The position numbers were made by a program, and so were the translations under genes. 64,000 nucleotides of DNA from Myxococcales bacterium. Its GTDB lineage: Bacteria; Myxococcota_A; Bradymonadia; Bradymonadales; GCA-2716585. Under the pieces are notes generated by a model, which saw nothing but the letters and a program-made list of their open reading frames with translations, ran no database searches and was not told where the DNA came from. Below are positions 28,654-36,049 of the stretch, in pieces. The stretch is taken from contig PBBL01000058.1 in the NCBI GenBank assembly GCA_002716585.1, positions 31,412-95,411 on the forward strand, in the 5' to 3' direction. Each line of letters starts with the position of its first letter. The stretch's first letter is position 1.

Positions 28654-29928
28654 TCAGACGGGCTCAAGCAGGGTCAGGCCGTACATGTACTTCTGGAGGA
28701 CCTCCGGCACGGTCACCGAGCCGTCTTCGTTCTGGTAGTGCTCCAGGATCGGGATGAGGATCCGGGGCGACGCCACGGCCGTGTTGTTGAGCGTGTGGCA
28801 GAACTTCGTCGAGCCGTCCTCATCCCGGTAGCGGAGCTTGAGGCGCCGCGCCTGGAAGTCGTGGAGGGTCGAGCAGGAGTGCGTCTCGCTGTAGGCGTTG
28901 CGCGACGGCATCCAGGTCTCCACCTCGTGCATGCGGACCTTGCCGAGGCCGATCTCGGCGGTGCAGCCCAGCATGACCCGGTAGGGCAGCTCCAGCGCCT
29001 GAAGCAGCCGCTCGGAGTTGGCGAGCAGGCGGTGGTGCATCTTCAGGCTGACCTCGGGATCCGCCTCGCAGATGACCACCTGCTCCACCTTCGAGAACTG
29101 GTGCACCCGGAAGATCCCCCGGGTGTCGCGCCCGTAGGAGCCCGCCTCGCGGCGGAAGCAGGGCGAGTGACCGGCGTAGGTGATCGGCAGCTGCTCCTTG
29201 TCGAGGATCTCATCGGCGTGGATCGAGACGAGGTGCACCTCGCTGGTGCCGATGAGCCACTTGTCGTCCTTCTCCAGGTGGTAGGTGTCCTCGCGGCCCA
29301 GCGGGAAGAACCCGGTGCCCTCCATGGCCATCTCGTTGACCATGAGCGGTCCGAGCACGGGGGTGAAGCCGTCGGCCACGACGATGTCCATCGCCAGACG
29401 CATCACCGCCAGCTCCAGCATCGCCCCGGCGCCCTTGAGCAGGTAGGAGCGCCCCCCGGCGAACTTGACCGCGCGCGCCTTGTCGAGGATCCCCAGCAGC
29501 TCGCCCAGCTCCTCGTGATCGCGCGGCTCGAAGTCGAACTCCCGCGGCGTCCCCCAGGTGCGCACGAGGACGTTGTCCTCCTCACCCTTGCCCACCGGCA
29601 CGTCCGGCCCGGGGATCATCGGGACCAGGATCATGAGCGTGTCCAGCTCGCTTTGGATGGCGGCGAGCACCTCCTCGGTCTCCTTGAGCGAGGACTTGAT
29701 GCCGCGCACCTCCTCGATCGCCGCCTGCCGGTCCTCCTTGGAGAGCTTCGGGATACTGGACGACAGCTCATTCCGGCGGGCGCGCATCTGCTCCGACGCG
29801 TAGAGCAGCTCGCGGCGACGTTCGTCGAGCGCGATGATGTGGTCGATGTCCACATCGGCGAGTGCTTTGTCGACGACGGCCTTCTTAACCTCGTCGACGT
29901 GCTCCTGGATGAACTTGATGTCCAGCAT
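28654..29928 (-). CDS. serS: Seryl-tRNA synthetase
   Basis: A 424-aa class II synthetase that charges tRNA-Ser and tRNA-Sec. The N-terminal coiled-coil arm spans about residues 25-105. Motif 2 is PCFRREAGSYGRDTRGIFRV, and the motif 3 region is present, with the family block SSCSTLHDFQARR in the form SETHSCSTLHDFQARR. Length is normal. ATG 29928 is chosen because GAGAGG is just upstream, and MLDIKFI is the usual SerRS N-terminus. A SpoU methyltransferase gene follows immediately. Confidence 0.96.
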   Translation of the reverse strand: MLDIKFIQEHVDEVKKAVVDKALADVDIDHIIALDERRRELLYASEQMRARRNELSSSIPKLSKEDRQAAIEEVRGIKSSLKETEEVLAAIQSELDTLMILVPMIPGPDVPVGKGEEDNVLVRTWGTPREFDFEPRDHEELGELLGILDKARAVKFAGGRSYLLKGAGAMLELAVMRLAMDIVVADGFTPVLGPLMVNEMAMEGTGFFPLGREDTYHLEKDDKWLIGTSEVHLVSIHADEILDKEQLPITYAGHSPCFRREAGSYGRDTRGIFRVHQFSKVEQVVICEADPEVSLKMHHRLLANSERLLQALELPYRVMLGCTAEIGLGKVRMHEVETWMPSRNAYSETHSCSTLHDFQARRLKLRYRDEDGSTKFCHTLNNTAVASPRILIPILEHYQNEDGSVTVPEVLQKYMYGLTLLEPV

Positions 29929-30050
29929 GTCCTGCCTCTCAGGCGACCCCACCTCAAGCGCAGGCTGAGGCGATCAGCCCCGACCCGGGTGGGTTGAATT
30001 CAAGCGGTCCCGACGAACGCTGGCGCTCGCCGGTCGCGGTACAGGCGCTG

Positions 30051-30079
30051 GGTGTAGCACCGACATAAAAGGGGGTCAA
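30051..30079 (-). promoter_or_regulatory. Candidate serS promoter
   Basis: On the minus strand TTGACC (30074-30079) and TACACC (30051-30056) are 17 bases apart. Transcription would start near 30044 and give a leader of about 115 bases. Confidence 0.45.
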
Positions 30080-30130
30080 GCTACGCAACAATCACCCCAT
30101 TTGGGCGAAGACCCCATCAGGAGCCTCTCC

Positions 30131-30190
30131 CCCGCGTCGGCCCATCGAGTGGCTGTCCCGATGGCCCTCCAACGCCCGGGCCGACGCGGG
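30131..30190. repeat. 13-bp perfect inverted repeat with structured loop
   Basis: Arms CCCGCGTCGGCCC (30131-30143) and GGGCCGACGCGGG (30178-30190) enclose 34 bases that themselves contain CATCG and CGATG. It could fold into a stable hairpin in the leader of the plus-strand gene or mark a regulatory site. No U tract follows. Confidence 0.6.
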
Positions 30191-30340
30191 AGGGGCCCAT
30201 CCTCCGCGCTCGACCTTGACGCGCGGGTGGTGGCTGGGGCTACTGTGGCCGCACGGCGGCGCCCTGTGTGGATCAGGCGTCAACCCGGGCGCGCTGCGAC
30301 GTCTATCAGGATCGACCCCAGCTGCCCTGGAGGAGGGCTC

Positions 30341-30730
30341 ATGGCCACGAGGCAATGCTACCAACACGACGATCGCGCCATGATGGCCTACTGCGCGGGC
30401 TGCGCGCGACCGTGTTGCCCCAACTGCGTCCTGGAGATCCGCGGCGACTACTACTGTGAGCGGTGCCGCGATCAGCTGGCCGCGGACGTTCACCAGAGCC
30501 GCGTGCTGCCCGAGGCGACGCGCGCGGTCATCATGGCGGCGATCGCGGTGCTGTTTGGCTTGAAGTGGATCGGGCTGCTGCTCGGCCCCTACGCGATCAG
30601 CCGCGCCTGGAAGGCCCAGCAGATCCTCACCGACGCCCACTGGCTGCGCGGCCGGTGGCACGTGCGCGCCGCCTACGTCCTCGGCGGCTTCGCGACCGCC
30701 ATCGGCGCCGTCACCCTGATGCAGTCGTAG
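30341..30730 (+). CDS. B-box-type zinc-finger small membrane protein
   Basis: A 129-aa protein. The first 45 residues carry Cys/His pairs in the B-box-like order C-x-H-x-x-R...CAGCARPCCPNC...YYCERC, which should bind zinc. Two hydrophobic segments follow (AVIMAAIAVLFGLKWIGLLL and AAYVLGGFATAIGAVTL). It is probably a small inner-membrane protein with a cytosolic zinc finger. GGAGGAGGG precedes ATG 30341. A second protein with the same plan follows after 15 bases. Function unknown. Confidence 0.78.
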   Translation: MATRQCYQHDDRAMMAYCAGCARPCCPNCVLEIRGDYYCERCRDQLAADVHQSRVLPEATRAVIMAAIAVLFGLKWIGLLLGPYAISRAWKAQQILTDAHWLRGRWHVRAAYVLGGFATAIGAVTLMQS

Positions 30731-30745
30731 CCCAAGGAGCCGCGC

Positions 30746-31447
30746 ATGGCCCGCAAACGCAAGAAGCGCTCACCCCGCTCGCCGGACGCCGAACCCGCCC
30801 AAGCCGCCCCCGCGGCGGACACCGCCGAGGAGGCCCCTGCGGCGGAGCCGGAAGGCCCTGCTCCCGACCAGGCAGGTGTCGAGACCGACCCGCAAGACGA
30901 CACCGCGCCTGAAGACGACACCGCGCCTGAAGACGACACCGCGCCCGAAGACAACACAACCCCGGAAGACGACGCCCCACCGGCGTTTGACCCTGCGCAG
31001 GACCGCTCCTGCCTGCTGCACCCGGGGCGGGAGCTGACGACCACCTGCGACCGCTGCGCCGAGGAGCTGTGCCCCATGTGCGCGGTCCCTGTCGGCGTCG
31101 AGGCGCTCTGCTCGGAGTGCTTCGCCGCCACGATGAGCCCGGAGCGCCGTCCGGGCGGCGCCTGGCAGGGCTGGGTCGCCATGGGGCTGGGGCTGATCGC
31201 CGTCGCCGCCGTCTCCTTCCTCATGAGCGGCAGCCTCGCCGCCCAGCTCATCACCGCGCTCCCGGGCGGCTCCACGGCGCTCGCCTACACCGCGCTGCTG
31301 TCGAGCGCCGTCGCGGTCTGGCTCGGGTTCGCGGCCCAGGACTTCCCGAACCTCGCGCGGCGCGCGGGCGTGATCGGCTCCGGGGCGGGCGTCCTGACGC
31401 TGCTCATCCTCGTCGGGCTTCGGATCCGTATGGTCCTCGGTGGGTGA
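30746..31447 (+). CDS. B-box-type zinc-finger membrane protein with acidic repeats
   Basis: A 233-aa protein with a basic N-terminus, an acidic Ala/Pro/Asp-rich linker containing four near-identical six-residue repeats (DDTAPE), a zinc-binding segment (CLLHPGRELTTTCDRCAEELCP then CSEC, as a landmark for about residues 94-130; core motif TCDRCAEELCPMC), and three hydrophobic helices. The plan matches the preceding gene, and the two are likely an operon. The unstructured acidic arm and zinc finger would lie in the cytosol. No assigned function. Confidence 0.75.
   Translation: MARKRKKRSPRSPDAEPAQAAPAADTAEEAPAAEPEGPAPDQAGVETDPQDDTAPEDDTAPEDDTAPEDNTTPEDDAPPAFDPAQDRSCLLHPGRELTTTCDRCAEELCPMCAVPVGVEALCSECFAATMSPERRPGGAWQGWVAMGLGLIAVAAVSFLMSGSLAAQLITALPGGSTALAYTALLSSAVAVWLGFAAQDFPNLARRAGVIGSGAGVLTLLILVGLRIRMVLGG
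30896..30967 (+). repeat. Four 18-bp tandem repeats
   Basis: The unit GACGACACCGCGCCTGAA occurs twice exactly (30896-30931), once with one change, and once more diverged. It encodes DDTAPE repeats in the acidic linker. Confidence 0.9.
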
Positions 31448-31459
31448 GCCCGCCGGGGC

Positions 31460-32344
31460 TCACCGCCCCTCCACCCGCAGCGGCAGGCGCGCCACACCCA
31501 CCCCGGGCAGCGGGTAGGTGTCGTTCTGCGCCAACAGCACCTCCTCAACCTGATCCGCCGAGAGCGGGCGCCGCGAGAACACACCGAAGATCGTCAGCTC
31601 GCCCGGCGGGGCGTCCACCGCGATGTCCTCCGCCCCCAACACGCGCGGGTTGCGGTGCGTCACCTCGATCGGCTCCGACTGCGCGATCCAGCGCAGGTCC
31701 TCGCGGCCTGGCTCCATCGCCCTGTGCTGCGCCTCCCGGGAGCGCACCAGCGCCACCACGGTCAGGTAACGCATCTCGTCCCCGACGCCCCCCGGCACGT
31801 TCAGGTAGTCGAACGACAACCGATCGCCCGGCGCAATCCGTGACCCTGGCGCGAGGGTCTCAACCTTGTCCTCTTTGAGGCTGTAGGCGCGCAGCGCGAC
31901 GTGCGTCGACTTCGGCTGCTCGTTGAGCGCGACCTCCTGTGAGCGACGCGGCGTCTTCACCGGAGCGGGCTCCTGCCAGGCGCTCCAGATCGCCACCGCC
32001 GCCAGGACCGCGACCAGGACCGCCGCCATCGCCCCAACCCACGCCCAGGGCGACGACCGCCTGGGGAGCGATGTCGGCGCCTCGATGGCGGGCGGCGGCG
32101 CGGTGGCCTCCTCCTCCTCGGCGAGCTGGAGCCACACCTTGACCTGCCAATCCGCCGACAGCGGCGCCTCGGTCGCCTCCTCCCTCCAGCGCAGCACCTC
32201 GCTCGTCTCCACAAAGAGCGCGTGGGTCCGCGCGCAGAAGGGACACTCGGGCGGCGGCGCCGGGAGGCTCCGCTGCTCCCCGTCGGCCTCGGTGAGGGCG
32301 TTCAGGTAGTCCGGGTGCTTGTCGCAGTCGGTGGCGTAGCGCAT
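31460..32344 (-). CDS. Transmembrane anti-sigma factor-like protein
   Basis: A 294-aa protein encoded directly after the ECF sigma gene. The N-terminus has Cys/His spacing suited to zinc (CDKH at residues 7-10; CPFCARTH near 34), a helical anti-sigma region, one transmembrane helix (VGAMAAVLVAVLAAVAIW) near residue 105, and a strand-rich periplasmic domain of about 160 residues that could sense an envelope signal. GGAGGTCAC precedes ATG 32344. This is the usual partner arrangement for ECF sigma factors, but the partner here is interrupted. Confidence 0.78.
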   Translation of the reverse strand: MRYATDCDKHPDYLNALTEADGEQRSLPAPPPECPFCARTHALFVETSEVLRWREEATEAPLSADWQVKVWLQLAEEEEATAPPPAIEAPTSLPRRSSPWAWVGAMAAVLVAVLAAVAIWSAWQEPAPVKTPRRSQEVALNEQPKSTHVALRAYSLKEDKVETLAPGSRIAPGDRLSFDYLNVPGGVGDEMRYLTVVALVRSREAQHRAMEPGREDLRWIAQSEPIEVTHRNPRVLGAEDIAVDAPPGELTIFGVFSRRPLSADQVEEVLLAQNDTYPLPGVGVARLPLRVEGR

Positions 32345-32354
32345 CGTGACCTCC

Positions 32355-32561
32355 TCAGCGCCCGCCCACCACGCCTCGCTGCGTCAGACAACGCTGAAGC
32401 AACGGGCGGGCGCGGCAAAGGCGCTTGCGTACGGCGTCCTCGGACATCCCGGTGATCTCAGCCGCCTCCGTGAAGGTGTGGCCCTCGACCCAGACCAACA
32501 ACGCCAGCTCGCGCACGATCGCGTTGGTCCGCTCCAAACAGGCGTCGATCGCCTGCGCCAC
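32355..32561 (-). pseudogene. ECF sigma factor, sigma-4 half, downstream of an in-frame TAG
   Basis: Encodes the region-4 DNA-binding part (NAIVRELALLVWVEGHTF, TEAAEITGMSEDAVRKRL) in the same frame as the region-2 half upstream. The two halves are separated only by a TAG at 32607-32609 and 15 sense codons. The first in-frame start after the stop is GTG 32561, with AGGAG abutting it and so poorly spaced. It is either the remnant of an inactivated gene, the product of readthrough, or a separately translated sigma-4 subunit. It is followed after 10 bases by the anti-sigma gene. Confidence 0.7.
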
Positions 32562-32606
32562 CTCCTGGCGGCTCAGGTGGCGATCCGGCCTCGCCTGCGT
32601 CGTCGC

Positions 32607-33011
32607 CTAGCTCGCCTGCTGGTGCTCGTGGTAGCGGGCGCGCCCCTCCTGAGCGCGGCTGCGATGGTTGTGGGCCGTGCACATCACGTTGTAGGCGATC
32701 CGCGTCAGCCAGGTCTTCACCCGAGCCTCCCCGCGAAACCCGCTCAGCCCCTGCATCGCCCTGACGAAGGTCTCCTGCGTCAGGTCATCCACCCACTCCT
32801 GCCGCGCCACGCGGCGCGCGAAGAAGCGCCCGATCGCCTCCCCGTAGGCCGACATCATCAGCCCGATCGCCTGGCCGCGCTGACCGCGCTCGATCAAGAG
32901 CACGATCGAGCGCTCCACGTCCGCCTCCGCAGGCCGCGGGCTGCGCCCTGCGGGCTCGACGACCTGCTCCGCCTCCTGCGCGGCGAACTCTTCTTGACGT
33001 GTCGTGCTCAA
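32607..33011 (-). CDS. ECF sigma factor, sigma-2 half, ends at in-frame TAG
   Basis: A 134-aa product with a complete ECF region 2: RGQAIGLMMSAYGEAIGRFF, then DLTQETFVRAMQGL, SGFRGEARVKTWLTRIAYNV. It binds core RNA polymerase and recognises the -10 element. The frame stops at TAG in the linker between regions 2 and 4 (after EHQQAS), and the region-4 half continues in the same frame. TTG 33011 with AGGTC upstream is the best visible start. TAG is an ordinary stop elsewhere in this window, so recoding is not expected. Confidence 0.75.
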   Translation of the reverse strand: MSTTRQEEFAAQEAEQVVEPAGRSPRPAEADVERSIVLLIERGQRGQAIGLMMSAYGEAIGRFFARRVARQEWVDDLTQETFVRAMQGLSGFRGEARVKTWLTRIAYNVMCTAHNHRSRAQEGRARYHEHQQAS

Positions 33012-33070
33012 AATCGACCTGCCCTGTCACCGTGTGGCGTCGCACGCCCACACCTGTTGGATGGCTCTGG

Positions 33071-33096
33071 AACGCCAAAGCGGACAAAAAGTTTCC
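33071..33096 (-). promoter_or_regulatory. Candidate ECF-type (autoregulated) promoter of the sigma/anti-sigma operon
   Basis: On the minus strand GGAAAC (33091-33096), a 16-base spacer starting TTTTTG and CGTT (33071-33074) match the general -35 GGAAC / -10 CGTT form of many ECF promoters. It lies about 60 bases upstream of the TTG start. Confidence 0.5.
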
Positions 33097-33204
33097 CGCC
33101 TCCTCCGCTTACGACACATCGCCTTGCCAGGTCGGCGACGAGCGGCCACAATACAACCTCGCGTGAGCGTGAGCAGCCACACCCCCACCCAGAGGAGCCC
33201 ATTC

Positions 33205-33618
33205 ATGTCACAACGCTTCCTGAGCATCATGCGTAAGATAGCCGAAACCGACGCCGTGCTGGGGTACTACAAGAAGGATGACAGCAGCGTCTTCTTTGAG
33301 GTCCGAACCGGCGACGGGCGCAGCCAGGTTGTCATGGCCAACCTCTCGGAGGGCGGCGAGGGTGAGAAGATCGTCCACATGATGTCCGAGATCGGCCCCG
33401 CGGACCCGGCGTTGTACGAAGACATGCTGACGCGCAACCTCAACCTGCGCTACTCCCGCATCGCGCTGCTGGACGCGAACGCCGAGAAGACGTTCGCGCT
33501 GGTCTACTCCTACCCGCTTGAGGAGCTGGAGCCCGTGGAGCTGGCGCGCGCCTTCGGCGAAATCGCCTTCATGGCCGACGGCATCGAGCGGGAGTGCTTC
33601 GCGGTGGACCGCATGTAG
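33205..33618 (+). CDS. Small alpha/beta protein, YbjN or type III chaperone-like fold
   Basis: A 137-aa cytosolic protein that opens MSQRFLSIMRKIAETDAVLG and has strands and helices in the order of YbjN-type and secretion-chaperone-like domains (VFFEVRTGDGRSQVVMANL, ALLDANAEKTFALVYSYPL, ELARAFGEIAFMADG). GAGGAGCCC precedes ATG 33205. It is divergent from the ECF sigma gene, so it may be part of that response. The fold assignment is from pattern only and is tentative. Confidence 0.65.
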   Translation: MSQRFLSIMRKIAETDAVLGYYKKDDSSVFFEVRTGDGRSQVVMANLSEGGEGEKIVHMMSEIGPADPALYEDMLTRNLNLRYSRIALLDANAEKTFALVYSYPLEELEPVELARAFGEIAFMADGIERECFAVDRM

Positions 33619-33826
33619 CCAGAAAAATAGGCGGCGCGGCTCAAGAAATGGCGATCGACGTCGATACAGTCAGACGTGCGAGGTCGCTCCACACGCGATC
33701 GAACCCCCAGGCCCTCCCAAACCCCCTCTGGCCGCGCGAAAAAACTCACGCCCCCTCCCTCACGTGCCGATGGTGAAGACGCATGCTGGTCGAGCGCGTG
33801 CGTACGTGCATTGCGTGGAGGGAGAC

Positions 33827-34510
33827 ATGATACCAACAACCACAGGCACCCAGGCGTCCCCCAACGCCACACCGACAACCAACCAGCCGGTGAGCCCTCG
33901 AAGCCCCAAAGGGGCCTCACCCGAGGCGGCTCTCCATGTGGAGCCGGACACCGTCGAGCTTCACCACCCCGGAGAGAAGCCCGCACCGCCGCCCTCGTCC
34001 CGCATGGACGTGCTGCACATCCACGCGGTCAAGGACAAGGGTGAGGTTGAGGCCACCGATGGGTCCGCGGCGCAGCAGTCCACCGAGGAGCCCGACGCGG
34101 CCCTGTCTGCCCGCGAAGCGGAGACGCTGCGTCAGCTCAAGGCGATGCGCCTCCGCAGCCAGTCGCACCGCTTCAAGCACCTGCGCGACAGCGTCGGGGT
34201 CGATGAGACGCTGGTGCAGCGCCTGACCACGGAGTCCGGCCCGTCGCTGTCCGAGATTCGGGCGCTGCGGGAGTCCGCGCTGTCACCCGACACCTCGCCC
34301 GAGGCGTCGGCCCGGATCCTCGATCAGGCGTTGCAGCTGACGATCGAGGTGGTCATGAACATGCAGAACAGCTCGGACGTGGGTCTGGCGACCGCTCACG
34401 AGGATCAGGCTGAGGGGTGGACGCCGTTCGAGGAGGGTGAGGATCCCTTTGGGAGCCACAGCGCAGAGGACACCCTGGAGATCCGCAGCCGCACCGAGGC
34501 GTCGAGCTGA
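33827..34510 (+). CDS. Hypothetical soluble protein
   Basis: A 227-aa protein. The first 90 residues are low-complexity Thr/Pro/Ser/Ala-rich. A helical domain follows, with a possible coiled coil (SAREAETLRQLKAMRLRS, HRFKHLRDSVGVDETLVQRL), and an acidic tail (EGEDPFGSH). No signal or membrane segment is seen. GGAGGGAG precedes ATG 33827. A strong terminator lies about 105 bases downstream. I do not recognise the family. Confidence 0.65.
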   Translation: MIPTTTGTQASPNATPTTNQPVSPRSPKGASPEAALHVEPDTVELHHPGEKPAPPPSSRMDVLHIHAVKDKGEVEATDGSAAQQSTEEPDAALSAREAETLRQLKAMRLRSQSHRFKHLRDSVGVDETLVQRLTTESGPSLSEIRALRESALSPDTSPEASARILDQALQLTIEVVMNMQNSSDVGLATAHEDQAEGWTPFEEGEDPFGSHSAEDTLEIRSRTEASS

Positions 34511-34615
34511 CGCCCAACCTGAGTCAATCCAAACGGCTGAGCTCACCTGCGCACCGCTGCTTCGCAGTTCATCTGGTGCAAACGGTCCTTTCTCATGGGG
34601 CTGATGCGTCACTCA

Positions 34616-34648
34616 CCGCGCTCGATTTCGAGCGCGGTTTTCTTTTTT
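34616..34648 (+). terminator. Rho-independent terminator
   Basis: Perfect 10-bp arms CCGCGCTCGA and TCGAGCGCGG, separated by TT, are followed by TTTTCTTTTTT. It would end transcription from the preceding hypothetical gene and insulates the DUF1800 gene. Confidence 0.85.
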
Positions 34649-34716
34649 AACGTATCCCAATCAGGTGCGTCTCCCCCACACGTTGGCCGCGACGGCCCGG
34701 TGGATGGAGGGTGGTG

Positions 34717-36039
34717 ATGAGCCTGGGATTCGACAACGCGAGACACCTCTTGAGCCGCGCAGGCTTCGGGGGGGATCTCAAGACCATCGAGAGGTACGCC
34801 GCCGCGCGCCCTGAGGAGGCGGCCCGCGCGTTGCTGCGTGGGGTCCGCGTCACCAGCTCGCGCCCGCTCCCCGGGTGGGTCAACCAGGCGGCGCCGTCGC
34901 GCAAGGAGCGCCGCGCCAACCGCAAGGCGTTCCAGAAGAAGCGACGCAACCAGGCCGCGGAGTTGAAGCACTGGTGGTACCAGGAGATGATCGCGACGCC
35001 GTCTCCGCTGACCGAGCGCATGACGCTGTTCTGGCACAACCACTTCACGTCGAGCCTCCGCAAGGTGCGCTTCCCGCCGCTGATGGCCAGGCAGAACGCG
35101 CTGCTGCGCCGCCACGCGCTGGGGAGCTTCCGCGACCTGCTCCACGCCATCGCCCGCGACCCGGCGATGATCGTCTACCTGGACGGCCAGACCAACCGCA
35201 AGCGCAAGCCCAACGAGAACTTCGCCCGAGAGCTGCTGGAGCTGTTCACGCTCGGCGAGGGGCATTACAGCGAGCGGGACATCAAAGAGGCGGCGCGCGC
35301 CTTCACGGGGTGGCGCGTAGACCGCAAGACGGGTCGCTTCGAGGAGGCGCCGCGGCGCCACGACGGCGGCGTCAAGACCTTCCTCGGGCGCACGGGGCGC
35401 TTCAAGGGCGGCGACGTGCTCGACATCCTGTTGGAGCAGCCGCGCACCGCCGAGTACATCACCACGCGCCTGTGGCGCGCGCTGGTGTCGAGCGAACCAG
35501 ACCCGACCGAGATCAAGCGGCTCGCTGCGGTCCTCCGCGGCTCCAACTACGCCATCGCGCCTACGGTCGAGGCGATGTTGAGCAGCAAGGCGTTCTTCGC
35601 CCCGGAGCGCCGAGGGGCGATGATCAAGTCGCCGGTCGATCTGGTCGTCGGCACCCTGCGCGCGTTCAAGCTGCCGCTGCCGAGCGAGGAGCGGTACGTG
35701 ATTCGGATCGGCCGTCGCCTCGGTCAGGATCTCTTTGATCCTCCGAACGTCAAGGGCTGGCCCGGGCACGAGGCCTGGATCACGACCCACACCCTCCTGC
35801 TGCGCCACAGGCAGCTGACGCAGTTTGTCCGCGGCGCGTTCGACAAGCTCCCCGATCACGGCCCCGAGGCGCTCAAGAAGTGGCTCGGCCGCCCCGACCT
35901 CGACGCCGCCGGGGCGCTGGAGATGACCACGCGCGTGTTGCTGCCCATCGCCCCGGTCCACGGCGCCCCCAACCCCAACGTCACGCCCTCCAGGCTCCTC
36001 GGACACCTGGTGCTCGACCCGGCGTACCAACTCAAGTAG
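34717..36039 (+). CDS. DUF1800 family protein
   Basis: A 440-aa protein of the DUF1800 family (PF08811). Family landmarks are HLLSRAGFGG at the N-terminus, MTLFWHNHFTSS, PNENFARELLELFTLGEGHYSE, AFTGWRV and PPNVKGWPGHEAW. The biochemical role is unknown; genes of this family are almost always followed by a DUF1501 gene, as here. ATG 34717 is selected because GGAGG sits six bases upstream; GTG 34711 is also in frame. No signal peptide is obvious, though the pair is often thought to act in the envelope. Confidence 0.9.
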   Translation: MSLGFDNARHLLSRAGFGGDLKTIERYAAARPEEAARALLRGVRVTSSRPLPGWVNQAAPSRKERRANRKAFQKKRRNQAAELKHWWYQEMIATPSPLTERMTLFWHNHFTSSLRKVRFPPLMARQNALLRRHALGSFRDLLHAIARDPAMIVYLDGQTNRKRKPNENFARELLELFTLGEGHYSERDIKEAARAFTGWRVDRKTGRFEEAPRRHDGGVKTFLGRTGRFKGGDVLDILLEQPRTAEYITTRLWRALVSSEPDPTEIKRLAAVLRGSNYAIAPTVEAMLSSKAFFAPERRGAMIKSPVDLVVGTLRAFKLPLPSEERYVIRIGRRLGQDLFDPPNVKGWPGHEAWITTHTLLLRHRQLTQFVRGAFDKLPDHGPEALKKWLGRPDLDAAGALEMTTRVLLPIAPVHGAPNPNVTPSRLLGHLVLDPAYQLK

Positions 36040-36049
36040 GAGCGGCACG

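Larger units (their letters stand above)
29929..30340. other. Intergenic region between serS and a small zinc-finger gene
   Basis: These 412 bases hold no convincing gene. They contain a candidate serS promoter, a long inverted repeat and, near 30216, a TTGACG that may belong to the plus-strand gene but has a 19-base spacer to TACTGT. Confidence 0.6.

Noticed and set aside
32607..32609. TAG read as a sense codon through a changed genetic code
   Set aside because: TAG is the normal terminal stop of other genes here, for example hisB, the FAD oxidoreductase gene and the genes ending at 30730 and 33618.
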